Shown in pieces: positions 43,101 through 56,184 of a DNA stretch of 64,000 nucleotides. How positions within the stretch are numbered: the first letter of the stretch is position 1; every line of letters starts with the position of its first letter. The position numbers were made by a program, and so were the translations under genes. This DNA comes from Oscheius sp. JU75 (lineage: Eukaryota; Nematoda; Chromadorea; Rhabditida; Rhabditidae): positions 7,378,001 to 7,442,000 of the forward strand of contig JASJZC010000007.1 in assembly GCA_037178855.1 (NCBI GenBank). The letters are read 5' to 3'. Below the pieces are notes generated by a model. It saw nothing but the letters and a program-made list of their open reading frames with translations, was not told the origin of the DNA and did no database searches.

Positions 43101-46100
43101 ACGCGCGTAATTGAGCTGTTGTAGTGCTTCTGGTGAGTGAAAGCATGTTTCAGCTCACAAAAAGGTTTTTCTCAAGGGCCAAAATCATCTGTCAGGTCAA
43201 ATGATTTGTTTCAAAGTGCTGTCCATTGGCACTGTGTAATCTGGACCGCAGTGACATATGGACCAATTGGCTGACTCATATTGCGTAGAAACTGCCATCC
43301 TGAGTACTCCTAAACTATTGGCTGTAGTAATAGTGAGGTCTTTAGCCTTGACAGCACCCTGAATCTGCCACTTTTTCACCTCAATGATCCGCTCAACTTC
43401 ATTTACGTCTTCAAAGGGACAAACCGCTTCCGCAGCGTCTCAACAATACGGGCTGTCACGCCTAGTTAAAGTCGTTTTGACAGAAGCGTCCCCTTTCTCT
43501 CTCCCTTTTGATATCTTCCAGCCTCATAAAGCCAGCCTGCGACAGTGCGGTAAGCCTTAGCATGCTAATGTGTCGGTTAAGACTGATTGATACACTACGA
43601 TGATGGCTGTTTGGCCATCTGGCGCCCGACAAATACAGGACATTGGCCTTTCGCGTGACCACAGGTGACAGTCCTCTTCGGGCTCAGCGCTGAAATTTGC
43701 ATACGTGAGCGCGGGAAATCACACACCCTTCTCCCGCTAGTGACACTATTAACCCGACAGCAGTCAATCTTCTAAAGATCTTGCCAAGAAAACGGCTTGC
43801 TATTTTTCGTGATAGTCAAGCTCGATTCTCGGTACTGAACTGGAAAAGCGCTTCATATAAAACGGTAATGCCTTTTTTATTGGTCCGTTCTCGCCATAAC
43901 ATTTGTACTGCAGAAAAAAAGCCTGGACCGTTCAGCAACAATGAAAGGCCATCGCGGACAGTGTCCTTCTTGGTTTATTTGCGGCCCCTTGCACTATGCC
44001 TTAGTCAGACAGTGTTCACCTGCTGACCCAGAATCCCCACCCTGCTCCTGTTCATTTCTGCCCAGAACTGTTTAGTACGTCTTCTCAACGCGTTGAGTGC
44101 TCTTTCATTGTCTCCTACCATTTCCTCCTCCAATTTCACGCGTTTCCTGCTCAAACAGCCCTTCCTTCCGCCTCCTCTTTTTAATCGAAGTTGGCGGGAT
44201 GTTCTAATGAGTGACCTTGAGTTGTTCCTCCCCTCAGTGCCAAGAAGTTTCTAGCATTCCATATTTTTGCTGGCCCGATAACGACATTGCAACCTGAGCG
44301 ACTTAACACATCGGTCAGGTTGATGTCAGTTCGTGCTGCGTTCAATTGAAACGACAGCAATCACTTTTTTCTGCGAAGTTGCCATTCCTGTACTGCGCGC
44401 CACACATTTTCCTTTTCGCTGTAGCCTGTTTATACAGTGTTGATCACATAATTTCCGCTCAACTGGATTGCCGGATATTTTAAGGTGCATCCAACGGGTT
44501 TTGAGGGCCAGCTTGACCCCTCTAATTACCGGCAGCTTCTAAAAGGAAATTAGCCTTCCAGGCAATTGCTCTCCTCAGCACCGGCCGCTTTTGATTCTCT
44601 CGTTATCATCCAGATGCTGTCTCTTCGCTTCAGTATTCAAGTACTTCTATTGAAATCCAATACCATCTTTCTTGCTTGTAAAAACCGGGCATCATCAAGA
44701 AATCGGATCCATGAGCTCGGGATCTAGCGCGTGTCCACTTGTGCTGGAGTTCATATTTGCCCTAGGCGTCTCTTCTAGAACGAAGACAGACGCTTGTCAT
44801 CAACTCTAAATGATTGAGTCGTCATCTTATTTGCATGATCCTCTGTATCTCGTTCCGTAATCCACTCCAAGCTGCTAGATACTTGCGTGCTTGTCTCTCA
44901 AGCTAAACCTTTTCTTCCAGCATGACCCGGCGTAATGTCTGAATATAAAGAAAAACATCCGTTCCCATGGGTTCATCATTTGTTTGAGGCGGAGAGCGGC
45001 ATGTCTTCCAAATCTCGGGGCTTCTTCCGCCGCAGGCATTCGTGATTAAACCGTAGAGAACTAAAAACTCGTTCGGAATTCACTTAAAGAGAGTGGTCGT
45101 CCATCTTGTCCACTTTCACTCTATTGTTTTCCAACCAGGAAACTTCATCTCAAGTGTAGCTTCCGATTTTAGTCTTGTCTCGTGCGTGCGCAGCTCTTTC
45201 TGCAATCTGCTGATCTATTCACGTCTTCTTTTTTTTTACGCTTTCCGGCTTTTATTTCGTGCAGAAATCGGATTTGCTTCGCAGACTATAGGTCCATAAC
45301 TTCTCGACGACGGACAGTTTATTTCCTCGCCCGCACTCTCGCTTCTTGTGGTCACTCTCGAAAACCAATGATGCCACATGTGTCCCGTGAGAAGAGCCAG
45401 CGACAATCGAAGCCGTAAATCAGTTGTTTCGTGATGTTCCGGAGCTCCCGAGTCGATTAAACGGCATCACTCACGTCGGTTCCTCTGAGACATTAGCATA
45501 TCGCTTATTGTAGTGCAAAATCAGTCCGAAGATAACATCTGACCTCGCTGTGCGCCAGTCAACCGCTCTCTCCATGCATATATGTGCACTCCATAAACGG
45601 GCCGGTGATAGCGGTCCTCAGTCTGACAGGGACGACCTAATTCTTTATTGTCCGCCATGCTTTTTCTTAGCTCTTGTTTTATTGGCAGTGTGGCGCAAAG
45701 AACAAAGGCCCGAACTGCTTGCCAACCTGTAATTAAATAAATCCGCGTAAGCCGTCCTAGCCTAGCCTTGCCTCTTTTGGCACCTGTAAATTTGCACGGA
45801 TCGTGCCCGTCTCTGTATTCTTCCCTCTTCTGAGGGTCGACCGCCATCTGTTCCATTACTCTTTTACGGCCTCACAACTACGCATGCCTTTGTTTCTTGC
45901 AGTTGAATTAACACTCAGAACTTTAATACGTTGGCCGCGGGACCTTTTACTTCCAAACTATTCAGTTCTAAATATTGTGGGAAATTGGTGACCTCGAAAG
46001 GTTTGTGTCGCTTGATTGATCGTGTGGCAGACGCCGATTTGAAAATTAATTTCCGGGGGAGTGCCTTTCTTTTCCTTAACCATGTTGGGAGATAGACCAC

Positions 46101-47450
46101 CGCTCCCTTTAACACATGTGTTTCTCTCCTCTTGCTTTTTTCATGGACCTCCTGCCGCAGATGGTAGTAATTATGTAACGCACGTGTGGAGCAGAATTCC
46201 AATCCGTATACGGTACTCATTCGACAAGTATCCTTTGTCCATGGACTGTTACTCTCTTTTGTTGAGGCACTGACCGGCAGTCTTATTTACACACAGTCGC
46301 AGCTCCTCAAGGGCTGCTGACCCGAAACGGCAATCCCGGCAGCCCTCTCGGCTGCCAAAGCACACACTTCCAACTTCCTTTTACCTTTTAATCCACAAAA
46401 CATCTTTTCTCACTGGGTAGTCCTGAACTTTTGATCTTTTGTAACATATTCCAACTATTGTATATTATTTGCCTAATATCCCTTTGATCATTCTTCTTTC
46501 CCATTTCCAAAGGGCAAGTGAGATTCAAAATTGATTTAGAGGAACCATTGTTTGCAGCGAATACATTTCATCCTTGTGTACAAGTAATGTGAGTACGGTT
46601 ATAGCTGTTTGTCAAATAAGACAGTCTTTTAGTATGCATGAGTGTGTCCGTAGAGTAAAAATACTCGTTTTTCAAGCAAAATACCTCTAAGGGATCTCAT
46701 TACCTATCAGAGTTACCTGGAGTCGAAACATTTCATAACTTTATCTACGATTCAATTATATTTATCTATTGCCTTTTCTGACTCATTCTCCTCCTCAAAT
46801 TTAAACGGCCCCAAGCGTTTGTTAAGAAATTTTAGCTCGGCTGCGGATTAAAGGAAACCAGAAATGGCGCAAATCTATCACTACGCCTCGTGATAATCCG
46901 CCTGCGATATCACCACATATGCGAATTTATTAGGCAAATAAAAGGCGTGAATTTATTGTACTTCGTTTCAATTCTCCAATAGTTCTTCTAATCTGTTGTT
47001 TTCTGCCTCATTTAGCACTCTAATCGAGTCTTCCACGCTCACCTCTCCTTCTCTCGCCCTCTCTCATGCGTGCAGAACTCTCATTAAGTTCCTTAACCTG
47101 CTAGTAGTTTTCTTCGTATGTTGAAGAAAATTAGCTTCCAAAGACATGGACCACCTTGTGACAAGTAAGAGGAGCCAATTTTTTCTCGCACCATCTGGCT
47201 TAAGACGTTCTCCAGTCTGGCTCTCCTGTCCAATGCCGTCAATTATCGGCACAGGGCTCATTATCCTTTTCCTACCGAAATGACTATGATGCCTTTTGTT
47301 ACCTCAGAGGCCAATCACTGTGCAATTCTGATGAGCCTAATAGGTATTATTCTTGTCCAGTCTTCTGCTACCTCCCTTTGACCCCTTTTTGCCCTTTTCA
47401 CATTATAAAAATCTCTTTTTAGACTCGGATATGCTAACACGGTGACTTCA
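40112..47450. other. 7.3-kb gene-free, pyrimidine-skewed region upstream of the IgSF gene
   Basis: The longest non-coding stretch of the window. From about 41.9 to 47.4 kb the plus strand is strongly C+T-rich with runs of CTCC, TTCC and CTTT, while coding features are absent. Many short open frames occur, none with domains or splice continuation. Homeodomain-like TAATTA or AATTAG cores recur near 41.9-42.7 kb. Likely a regulatory region and/or long 5' intron of the receptor gene starting at 47451; an acceptor (CTCTTTTTAG) ends at 47421. Confidence 0.45.
41151..41330. repeat. Imperfect CTCTGT/TCTCTC microsatellite
   Basis: About 180 bp of pyrimidine-rich simple repeat built from TCTCTCTGTCTC-like units with G every few bases on the plus strand. 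It opens spurious Ser/Leu/Cys-rich reading frames that were not called. Confidence 0.85.
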
Positions 47451-50400
47451 ATGTTTCTCTTACTACTTCTCCAGTCGTCTTTCGTCGTGGCCGAGCTGCC
47501 ATCAAGCGAGAATTTCTTGTTATATTATAACAGTACATCTTCAGAAACCTTCGAGTTGCCTTCATTGACCGTAGAAGTAGAGCAGCCTTATTTGATACGG
47601 AAACAACCTACTAATTTAACTTGTTCTCTTAGTGCCGGATGGAGTGGGGTAAGTAGATTTACAGCGTTTAACTAATACGGTCAATTTTCAGGTCTCTCTC
47701 TCGAATGTGACCTGGCTCAAGAACGGAGAACCTCTGAATACCACTGATCCAGACGGCGATTTTGCTGGCTTTGGCAAAATGTAGGACTTTTCGTTATTTA
47801 GCTGTAAACTAAACTTTCAGATTGACTGTGATCGGTGGCAAAACTTCAAGCGAAGGAGACTATCAGTGTCTTGCCGATGTCGTGAATGTGACCCTATCAA
47901 ACAGACAGAAAATCAACACCAAACTTGTATCGTCTCCGGTCAAACTACGACGAGCACGTATCACGAAATTCGACAAGATCAGTGAACACGTGAGTTTCTC
48001 AGACACACTGGTACTATTGCTGGCAATTAGTGCGTGTCCAAGTGTAGTCATTAGAAAATCATATTGTTGCTGTCTACAATTAGTGTTCGTCGTCTGCCTC
48101 CTTCATGGACTCGGATAATTATGACAGATGAACGAGGAACCCTTGCATTCCGTCACGCACATCCATCCATATGTAGTATCGAGGAGAAGATGCGTAAAGC
48201 GGAGTATAAGAATGCGTAATATCTTGACATGTGAACGAGCTCTGTGCATTTGGAACACTCTTTTTCTATTTGTCAAGCACTTCGAGCTGTGCTTATCAGT
48301 AAACAGCAGGGTCAGTTGCTGTCCTGGAGCACCATCATTGAACATCTGTTGAGAACAGACCCTCGTTTTGGCAATATGATCATATTTACTATCATGGACA
48401 GACATGGAGGGAGGCACAGATGGCGGCGTCTTTTGGTCATGGTGCCCGTTGGCATACACACATTATATGCAAGCTGTCTGTAATGTGAGTACAATTGAGG
48501 GTGACAAAGCACTATGCACAACGGGCACCACGGTCTTTACAAACAATGGATAGAATAACTTGGGCCCTGAAAGACAGCCGTTCATTATATGGAGATACGG
48601 TCATATCAAGAGACATGTTTAAAGACTAGTAGAAAACGAAACCATTTTCAGATGGTGAGCGTCAGACAAGGAGAAGTTGCCCGACTACCATGCGCCGGTA
48701 TGCCTGATGTAATCCCAGGCCCTCCAGAAATCTGCTTCGAAAAGGAGGGGATCGATGGAACCTGCTTCGGAGAGAAAAGTACACTACTCTATCAAACTCT
48801 ACGCTGGATTTGATTTGCAGATCCGAAAGCAAACTCCAACTTCCTATCCACCAGCTCTGGACTCCAGATTGCAATGGTACAGCAGTCTCACCACGGAAAC
48901 TATTTTTGTGTAGTGAAGAATGAATTCACGAAACAGATTCGGAAGTCACCGAAACCTGTCATTCTTGTGGTCAGTTCTTCTTCAATCAATCTATGTCAAT
49001 GCAGGTGAACCCACCCGACAGTGTACCTCTTGCCGATGACACCCTTCCTGCTCCAGATTTGGTTTTCCCGACTAAGCTGTCTTCTTTGGAGAAGCCTCTC
49101 ATTATCGATGTTGTCCAGGGACAAGATATTCTTTTGGAGTGTGTCTTCACAAACGCCAAGATATACTGGCTGAAGGTAATACTACCATAGTGGACAGGAA
49201 CACCTTGGCTTTTAGCACAATGACACAACACCAAGGATTTCTATGACCGATCCTGAAGCGAGGATTCGCCAAGTGTGGGGCAACCTTCTTCTCAGAAGTG
49301 TTGTTCAAGACGATGGTGGAGTGTATTCTTGTCAAGGAGTGTCACCCCTAGACGAAAATCCAAATCTTGAAACGGGAGGCCATACACGAGTCTACTATAA
49401 CGTTGTTGTCCACGGTCCAACAAGCGTCAACCTGACATTGAATGAGAACCCGAATGACAGAAGCTGGGACGTGGGTTTTGTTGGGGATATATAATCGTTT
49501 TTAGCTTTCATGTCTAGCCAACAATCTGAAATACGAGATCCCTATGGCTTTCGTGAACGGGACAGCCTTGGTCGATGCAATTGATCAGATGGGTGTGCCG
49601 TCGTCAACGAATTTTTTCACGAATCCAATCAACGCCACGATGAAAGTCAAACAGACATTCAGTGGAAGTGTTCAGGTTTTGTTTGTTTCCGATCTTGAGC
49701 ACCGATTTCTTCAGTGCATATCACGTCCAACTATGGATGAGGCAGAGATTTATGGTACTGGGCTGGATCGTGGTGTCTCTCAGAATATTTTCGTTGTCAG
49801 CTCAGGTCATTCAAGAGGTCTTCTGATTCAACAGGGTCCTGAGAATACGACGGCCTTCGTTGGGGGCGAAGTGACTATGAGATGTGTAGTTCAAAGAGTC
49901 AAAAGCAAGTACTGGATGAAGGGTAAGAAAGTTATGATAGTGGTTGCAAATCGAGAATTTAGGCGACGAATACGTGAAAATCTACGGTACTCAGAGGACA
50001 AAGCTAGTCGGATCAAACAATCTCCGTATCAGCAATCTGCAGCTGAGTGATGAGGGATGGTACACCTGTACTGTTACCGGTGAACGAGGAACAAGAGACA
50101 CGGCAAAAGGCTACCTTCAAGTTCTTCTGCCGACCACAATTGCACCACCAACTACCACAGAACCGTTTGAAGTTCCCAAGGTTTGTGAGCCGTCAAAGAC
50201 GAGTCCATTAACGCTGAGTTATAGAAGGACGAGCACCTGGAATTGACAAATGTGAGCGGCTTTGTGACGGGCACAAGTGTTCGTCTGCAGTGGTCAGTGC
50301 TGGGGAATGTGTCAGCTGTGGCCAAAATAGCCAACTTCAGGTTAAAATAATAGAAACTTTAAAACTTAAATAATTCAGAGTCGAGCTCTTGAGGAAAAGT

Positions 50401-52308
50401 GAAAACAGCAGTTGGATCGAGGCGGATAGAGTTGACGGTCATGTCAGGGCCACGACTATTAAGGATCTGATTCCAAACAACCAATACAGACTTCGAGTTG
50501 CTCTCCATCGAGATGATGGATCTTTCTTGGTCAGCAATGAAACTGATTGGATGAAGGTCCAGATGCCTACCGGCGATACACCTCCCCTGAGTCCAAAGGT
50601 AGGAAAAATATGTGTCCGATTCAAAGCTAGATTTCAGATTATTTCAGTCACCCAACTGACTTCCAAGACCGTCAAAGTGGATTGGGAACATCATACTCTC
50701 TATCCCAATGGAAAGGCCCGACACTTCCACGTTCATTACATGTCGGACTCGGACCACGTTTCCCATCAAGTAGGTTGCCCTCTATACCAGTTCGTCGCGC
50801 CGTACTATTTCTCGCCGAAATAGTTTTATGACTCACCGATTGAGATCATTTCTCTCGTGTCTCTCGCGAAAGCGAGTGAGGAAACCCATCTCTATCAAAA
50901 ATATTGGTGAGATCGCGTGTTGGTGTGGCAGCCTGCTTAGTCAGCTGTGTGCTGAGTCAACCCCTTTAGTTTTTCCAGTCTCTCTATCACTCTCTCTATC
51001 CCACACCCCGCGTATCATCTCGCATCTCCATTTTCAGGCAAAAGTCGACGGCGCTTTGAATTCGACAGAAATCGATGGATTGAAGCCCGATCTGCAATAC
51101 GTTTTTCACATCGTCGCTGAGAATCACGCGGGAAAGAGCCCACAAAGTGGCGGGGTGGAGATGAACACGACAGGTAAGCGAATTGTTTTTGCCGGCTGTC
51201 TTTATGTTGACGGTTCCGATTAGAGCCTTGGCGAGCTTCAGCTTTACTCCTTTTACCTGTTGAGGTTTCTTATTTCTGTTGGTTCCGCAACAATCTGTTG
51301 TTATTTCAGCCTTGGAAATGTCGCTGATCAGTCTGTTTGAAAACATGCCAGTCAGCACAAGAAACACTGTTATCCTCTCCGCACTGGCCTTCATCATCGC
51401 CCTCATTATCACCTGCATCTTCTGTGTCATCTACTGTAACATTCGCTCGCCGAAAAATAAGAGTGAGTTCTGTTAAGTTTCAAAAAGTTTAAAGCTAATT
51501 TAGAAGCCAACGGGAAGTTCCTGGACACTTCGTACAGAATCTTTAACGAGCAGAAAGTGCACAAGTCGAGAATGCCAGACAACGACTTATTCGTACATGA
51601 GGAAATTGACGAGTGTTCACCGCTTAAACTGGTGAGAAAAACAGTGTTACAAGGATGGACCCACGTTTATAGAAATCGGATGATCGCGAGTCGCTATCAT
51701 CAGCAAAGTTTGCTTTCAATACTCATGCAGGAAGCACAATGCCGAATCTCTACGGAAATGTTGAAGATTCTGGAGATGTGCCCCGCCACAAAGAATCCGA
51801 CTACATGACGGCTACGAAGCTTCTTGGAGGGGGTCTATACGGGAATACCACGACAGCCCGCTGTTATTCTCCGGATAGTGGAACCTCCCACGAGATGATT
51901 GTTCCGTTCAGCGCTGGAACAATGCGAGGTAGTGCTTTCAACCCATCTCCACTGGTGAGAAAAGATTACAGGTGAAATATAAGCAAAACGGTTCAGATGA
52001 CAAGCTCTCCACAAAGAGTTAATGCCTACAAGTGTCCGGACTCGCTGCTATACTCTCCAGCTGGAACAGCATCCTCGATAGCCGACACTTCAAGTAGCGG
52101 TGTCGTGCTGACCAGAAACTGTGACTCTCCATCCAATAATCAGACTGACGGCAGTGACCAAGGAATTCGATGTGGTGGCTCCTCAAGAAACAGTCAAGCA
52201 TCCTCTGATGGCGGTCGATTACCCATGATGTCCACCTTCAAGGCCAACACTAATTCTTTCATTGGGACTCTTGACCGTCGCGGATTGAGGGAGCAGTTAG
52301 CCGAATAG
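47451..52308 (+). CDS. Ig/FN3 single-pass transmembrane receptor or adhesion molecule
   Basis: Eighteen exons in phase (47451-47648, 47692-47780, 47821-47989, 48652-48778, 48821-48969, 49005-49175, 49216-49470, 49505-49675, 49715-49922, 49963-50180, 50225-50340, 50379-50598, 50638-50769, 51038-51173, 51310-51462, 51504-51631, 51673-51954, 51997-52308) give 1077 residues. After a signal peptide (MFLLLLLQSSFVVA) come five Ig-type domains with paired Cys (for example LTC...GDYQC, LLEC...GVYSC, MRC...GWYTC; the fourth is atypical), two fibronectin type III domains (~565-730), a membrane helix (VILSALAFIIALIITCIFCVIYC) and a ~280-residue Ser/Gly/Asn-rich cytoplasmic tail with several Tyr. The architecture recalls Robo, CDON/Ihog or L1-type neuronal receptors, but no subfamily is secure by eye. 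The end of the tail (NSFIGTLDRRG) only superficially resembles the L1 ankyrin motif FIGQY. Intron 3 is 662 nt. Poly(A) signal 52530-52535. Confidence 0.85.
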
Positions 52309-52535
52309 TGTATTCCCCCGGTTCAGATCGTAGTCAGCTTCAGAAAGGTGTCATAATCGAGTCCAAATCGCAATATTGTACATGTATGCTTTAAAGGGTC
52401 CATTGGTTCCAAAACAGAACCGTACTCACTCCGCCTTTTAATAACTTTTCCACGGTAGGGTGATTGATCTCATTTTCCTTTGGAGAGAATACAAACTTTT
52501 CATTTGTTGTGCCTTCTCTTTTGGTATTGAATAAA

Positions 52536-52814
52536 TATTCACTCCCTTGCAAAAAAGGTCTATCCCAAACTTTGGAAGTTAGCAAGTCGAGACTTCCAAA
52601 AATTCCACAAGCAATAGAGCGTCATGTGCGCGTCTTACCAGGCGAATGACTAGGATGAACCCGGAAAATATTGAGTCGAAACTCAAAACTATGCAAAACC
52701 CCCAAGTGGAATACCGCTTGCGGTCAAATAATTCGTCACATTATCGGATGCAATACTCTGCAAACCAAGGTCAATCGATTTTGCAACAGTCCTGCCCGTG
52801 TTTACAGCTGGATA
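52536..52814. other. Short spacer between the IgSF gene and the orphan 204-aa gene
   Basis: No exon recognised. The next ATG has no obvious splice acceptor immediately upstream. Confidence 0.4.
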
Positions 52815-53724
52815 ATGTCGTCTAGATCTGCTGTCTTAACAGCTATTTCCTCAAAAACTGTAAGGAAATGATACTTTTTGGTAAAAACATACAGATTGCC
52901 TTGGCTGATGCTGGAGAGCTCGGACTGAAGAAGATTCAAACCGGAACACCGAACACTATCAATAATTCCTTCACAGAAATCAATGGAACCTCTCAATCCC
53001 TGGTAAAATTTATTTATTTGAGATATATATTAGTTGTAGATGGAAAATAGCCGTGGCACTAGTGGAATTCTGCACCAGAAGTTTTTAATGAAGTGGGTGA
53101 ACGACGAGAAGATAGAGATTGAATTCAAAGGTGCGTAATTTGCTTGGAAATGGCGAAGTAATGAGCAACACTGGACAGAATTTTGTTTTTCGTCTATCAA
53201 ATATCAAAATGTTCAAATTTTTCATAGGTGATAATTTTTCAGGACTCACAGGAACTCTGGAAGGGCAACAAGGTCGGCCCGGCGTGGTTTATAATGAACC
53301 TAGGAAGGAGCTGCTCATAAATGTTATTATTCACGTTGTTTTGTTGTTAATCCCCAGTTTCAGCTACTTTTAAGCCGTCCCGATGGATCTTTCTCCATTG
53401 TGAGCAACAGGACCCTTGGCATGATCGTGGCTCCGCCGAACCAGGACAATCTCCCTGACCATGAGAAAATTCACTTTGCTTCGTAAGTTTTAATAATTCA
53501 ACACCGAAAACATTTAGGTTCACGAACGGTGTCAAGTTGCCACAGGGTTGGTGGCATTCCGTGCCTTTCCCTCTTCCCGGTGACGAGCTCATTGAGTTGG
53601 ATGAATATGTAGGTTTTTCCTAATTTTTTCTATTTGAACTTCCTTGCAGGTAGCGGACACAAACGAGAATAACGTCATCAACATTGCAGAGGAAACTGGT
53701 GCTCCCATGCGTGTTCAACTTTGA
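52815..53724 (+). CDS. Orphan 204-residue protein, seven exons
   Basis: Exons 52815-52859, 52895-53002, 53040-53130, 53243-53322, 53358-53482, 53518-53608 and 53650-53724 join in phase with mostly 35-41-nt introns, which is strong support for a real gene. The product has no signal peptide or membrane helix. Visible features are a Thr/Asn/Ser-rich N-terminal segment, a beta-like middle with a short Gly/Gln stretch (GLTGTLEGQQGRPGVVYNEP), and a C-terminal half with aromatic and Pro residues (GVKLPQGWWHSVPFPLPGDE) ending in an acidic, Asn-rich tail. I do not recognise any family. It lies 500 bp downstream of the IgSF gene on the same strand. Confidence 0.7.
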
Positions 53725-56168
53725 GCCTTTCGTTCAATCTCTCTCAGAGATTTTGTTGCCTTCCATAAACATTTTCATGCCTAGTGTTTACGCCTGAAGA
53801 TGGAGACAAAAAACTACTTGTCTTTGTGACAGCCCTGCTCTGTTCCAATTGTACTTGGGGATCATCCATTCCCGTCCGTACAAATCCATCCAAATCAGGG
53901 GTGAAACTGTGGCGCGAATGTTTGACGCGTTTATGCTCTTTCCTAGTCCTCTGTCTCCCTTTTCACACCAATTGTCTCTTCATTAACGAGAGATTAAACT
54001 TGCCTAATACCCTTAAATGCTACAATTAACTAGCCTAGGACTCAAAATGTCTGCTCACAGTCTTTGGCCGTAACTTGTGAATCAGTGAGAATGAGCTATT
54101 TCTAGTTATGGCTCTTGGTAGGGTGCAAATGTTAGGTAAGCGACTCTTTACAAGAATGAGGAAAGGAGGCGGAAACGCCCTTCTTCTACTAGATGCTCTT
54201 CTTCCTGGCCTGGCAAACCCTTCTTTTATTCCAGCCAATCATCCTTTTGGCCATAATTTTTCGGAATGACTTGTCTGCCATACCTCAAGTACAACTCTCT
54301 CTTTATGGCTCTATAAATGTTTGATCATTAGGTTCGGCCCACTGCTGAATACCTTGTCGCCTGGTCCCTGTTCGGAACTCTTTCCGACCATGATGTATTG
54401 CCTTCTAAAGCATTATTCTAACTTCAAGCTTATTGAACAGAATCATGTTATAAGCTGGCACAGACTGGTTTTGAGCCCGACGCTGTTGTTTCAAAGAGCA
54501 TTTTTTTAACGACCAGCGCACAGCTAAACCAAAAAGAAGATTCATCTGTGACTTTGAAATTTGCCTAAAACCATACAGTATGAAGAATGGTTTAGCTATT
54601 TTAACAAGTCAGTTTTGCTCATCTCAATATGCCGGTGTTGATTGTTGATAATCTGTGATTCATTAGCATGATTTGAGTAGTTGGAAAGTTTCCCTTTTAA
54701 CTACCATTCATTTCACTTTACGAGTGGGTGAATGTTGTATTAAACTGTCGTTTACCACACTAACACCCGGGTAAACAATTATCTCCCATACGCATCATCA
54801 GAAAATAAAAGTTTTAGCTTTTCATGCAGTTCGAAAATGAAAAGTAGTAATCCATTACTGATGTATACTACGAAGAATACCCATCTGAATACCGCAAATT
54901 AATACACTTTATCAGATGCAGAGAAAACAGGCTTCCTGAACGTACCAACTTGTATTGAGTCTCGTACTCGCGTCTCGTGACATCCTGATGGATGCTGTAT
55001 TGAGGGTATGAAGGGCTGAGTTAATTGGTGTGACCCGTCTCTTCTTCCCCAAAAGTCCAAATATCATTAAACAATATGACCAACTACTCATAAGCGAGCA
55101 GACGGCACTTTTCCTCTCTCCCCTAAACTAACTAGTGTTCAGTTCTTTTTTCGGCGTCTTTCTTGTTTTCGCCACACGTTACAACAGGAGGGCTTCACTT
55201 TTTATACTCCACTAACCGTATAGTACTCGTTTTGGTGTTCACTTTTTCTGTTATATCCTTCCAAAATCTTGCCGCGAAATATAACCACAAATCTGCTGAC
55301 ATACGGATCTAGTTGCACTTGATGTTCTCAAGAACAAAGGAAACTACCAATTTGATGAGATGTCCATTTTAATCATTTATTTCTTCAGCTGAATCAGCAA
55401 ATGGTCTAGCGGACTCTCTTGTTTTATCAGAAACTTTTCGCTCGTTAACCTCCTTAACGTAGTTCCTCGACTTGACAACAATCACAGAAGGTGGACAGCA
55501 ATAGCTTGCTTTTCAAGAAAAACATGGTTGAAAAACAGGCTACTACCTCGAGGCCATTGTTCGAGCTCTTATGGTTGATGTGATAGTGTCAAAACTTAAC
55601 AAAAATCTTCTTCACTTCTGTTTTCCATGGAAAAAATCTCAAGCTGCTGTGAAAACCGTAGTTTTGATCTACAGTATGTTTATGTACCACTTAATCCATT
55701 CTTATTGGTTGAAATCCGTACTTTTTTGATGTTATACAGCTCTTTTTCGCCCGTTCCGTTCCTCTGTTTAATCAGTGATGTTTTGATTCGCCTTGAGTCC
55801 TCTCATTTCCTGGCGCCAAATTGAGTGCTAGAGGGAGATAGTCGAGTTCCCTTAGAGGCTTCTACATCTCTACGAAGCTTATTTTGTTATGCCTGCGTCA
55901 TTCAGCTGCTTATTATCACTCATTATTCACTGCCTAATCGGACGTCAATCAGAAGGGGAGGTAGACACGACTGACAGCTCGGGCAGGCATAAGTATATCC
56001 GAGCATGTCTGGAAGAGTGAAAGTGCATGTTTGGAGACAACACCAAACACAAATACTGTTTTGGAACTTCAGCAGTTGTCTCAGACACTCTTCTAACAAT
56101 AATAGGCCGATCCAGCCCCAGCACAATATTCCAGTACAAATCCTAGCTCATGTGTCATCTGATGACTG

Positions 56169-56184
56169 CCCCCCCCCCCCCCCC
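56169..56184. repeat. 16-base poly(C) tract
   Basis: Sixteen consecutive C on the plus strand, the longest G/C homopolymer in the window; its length may vary between individuals or be an assembly-sensitive site. Confidence 0.95.

Noticed and set aside
52230-52308. NSFIGTLDRRG as an L1-family ankyrin-binding FIGQY motif
   Set aside because: The key QY is absent and the domain count (five Ig, two FN3) does not fit the L1 family; resemblance judged coincidental.
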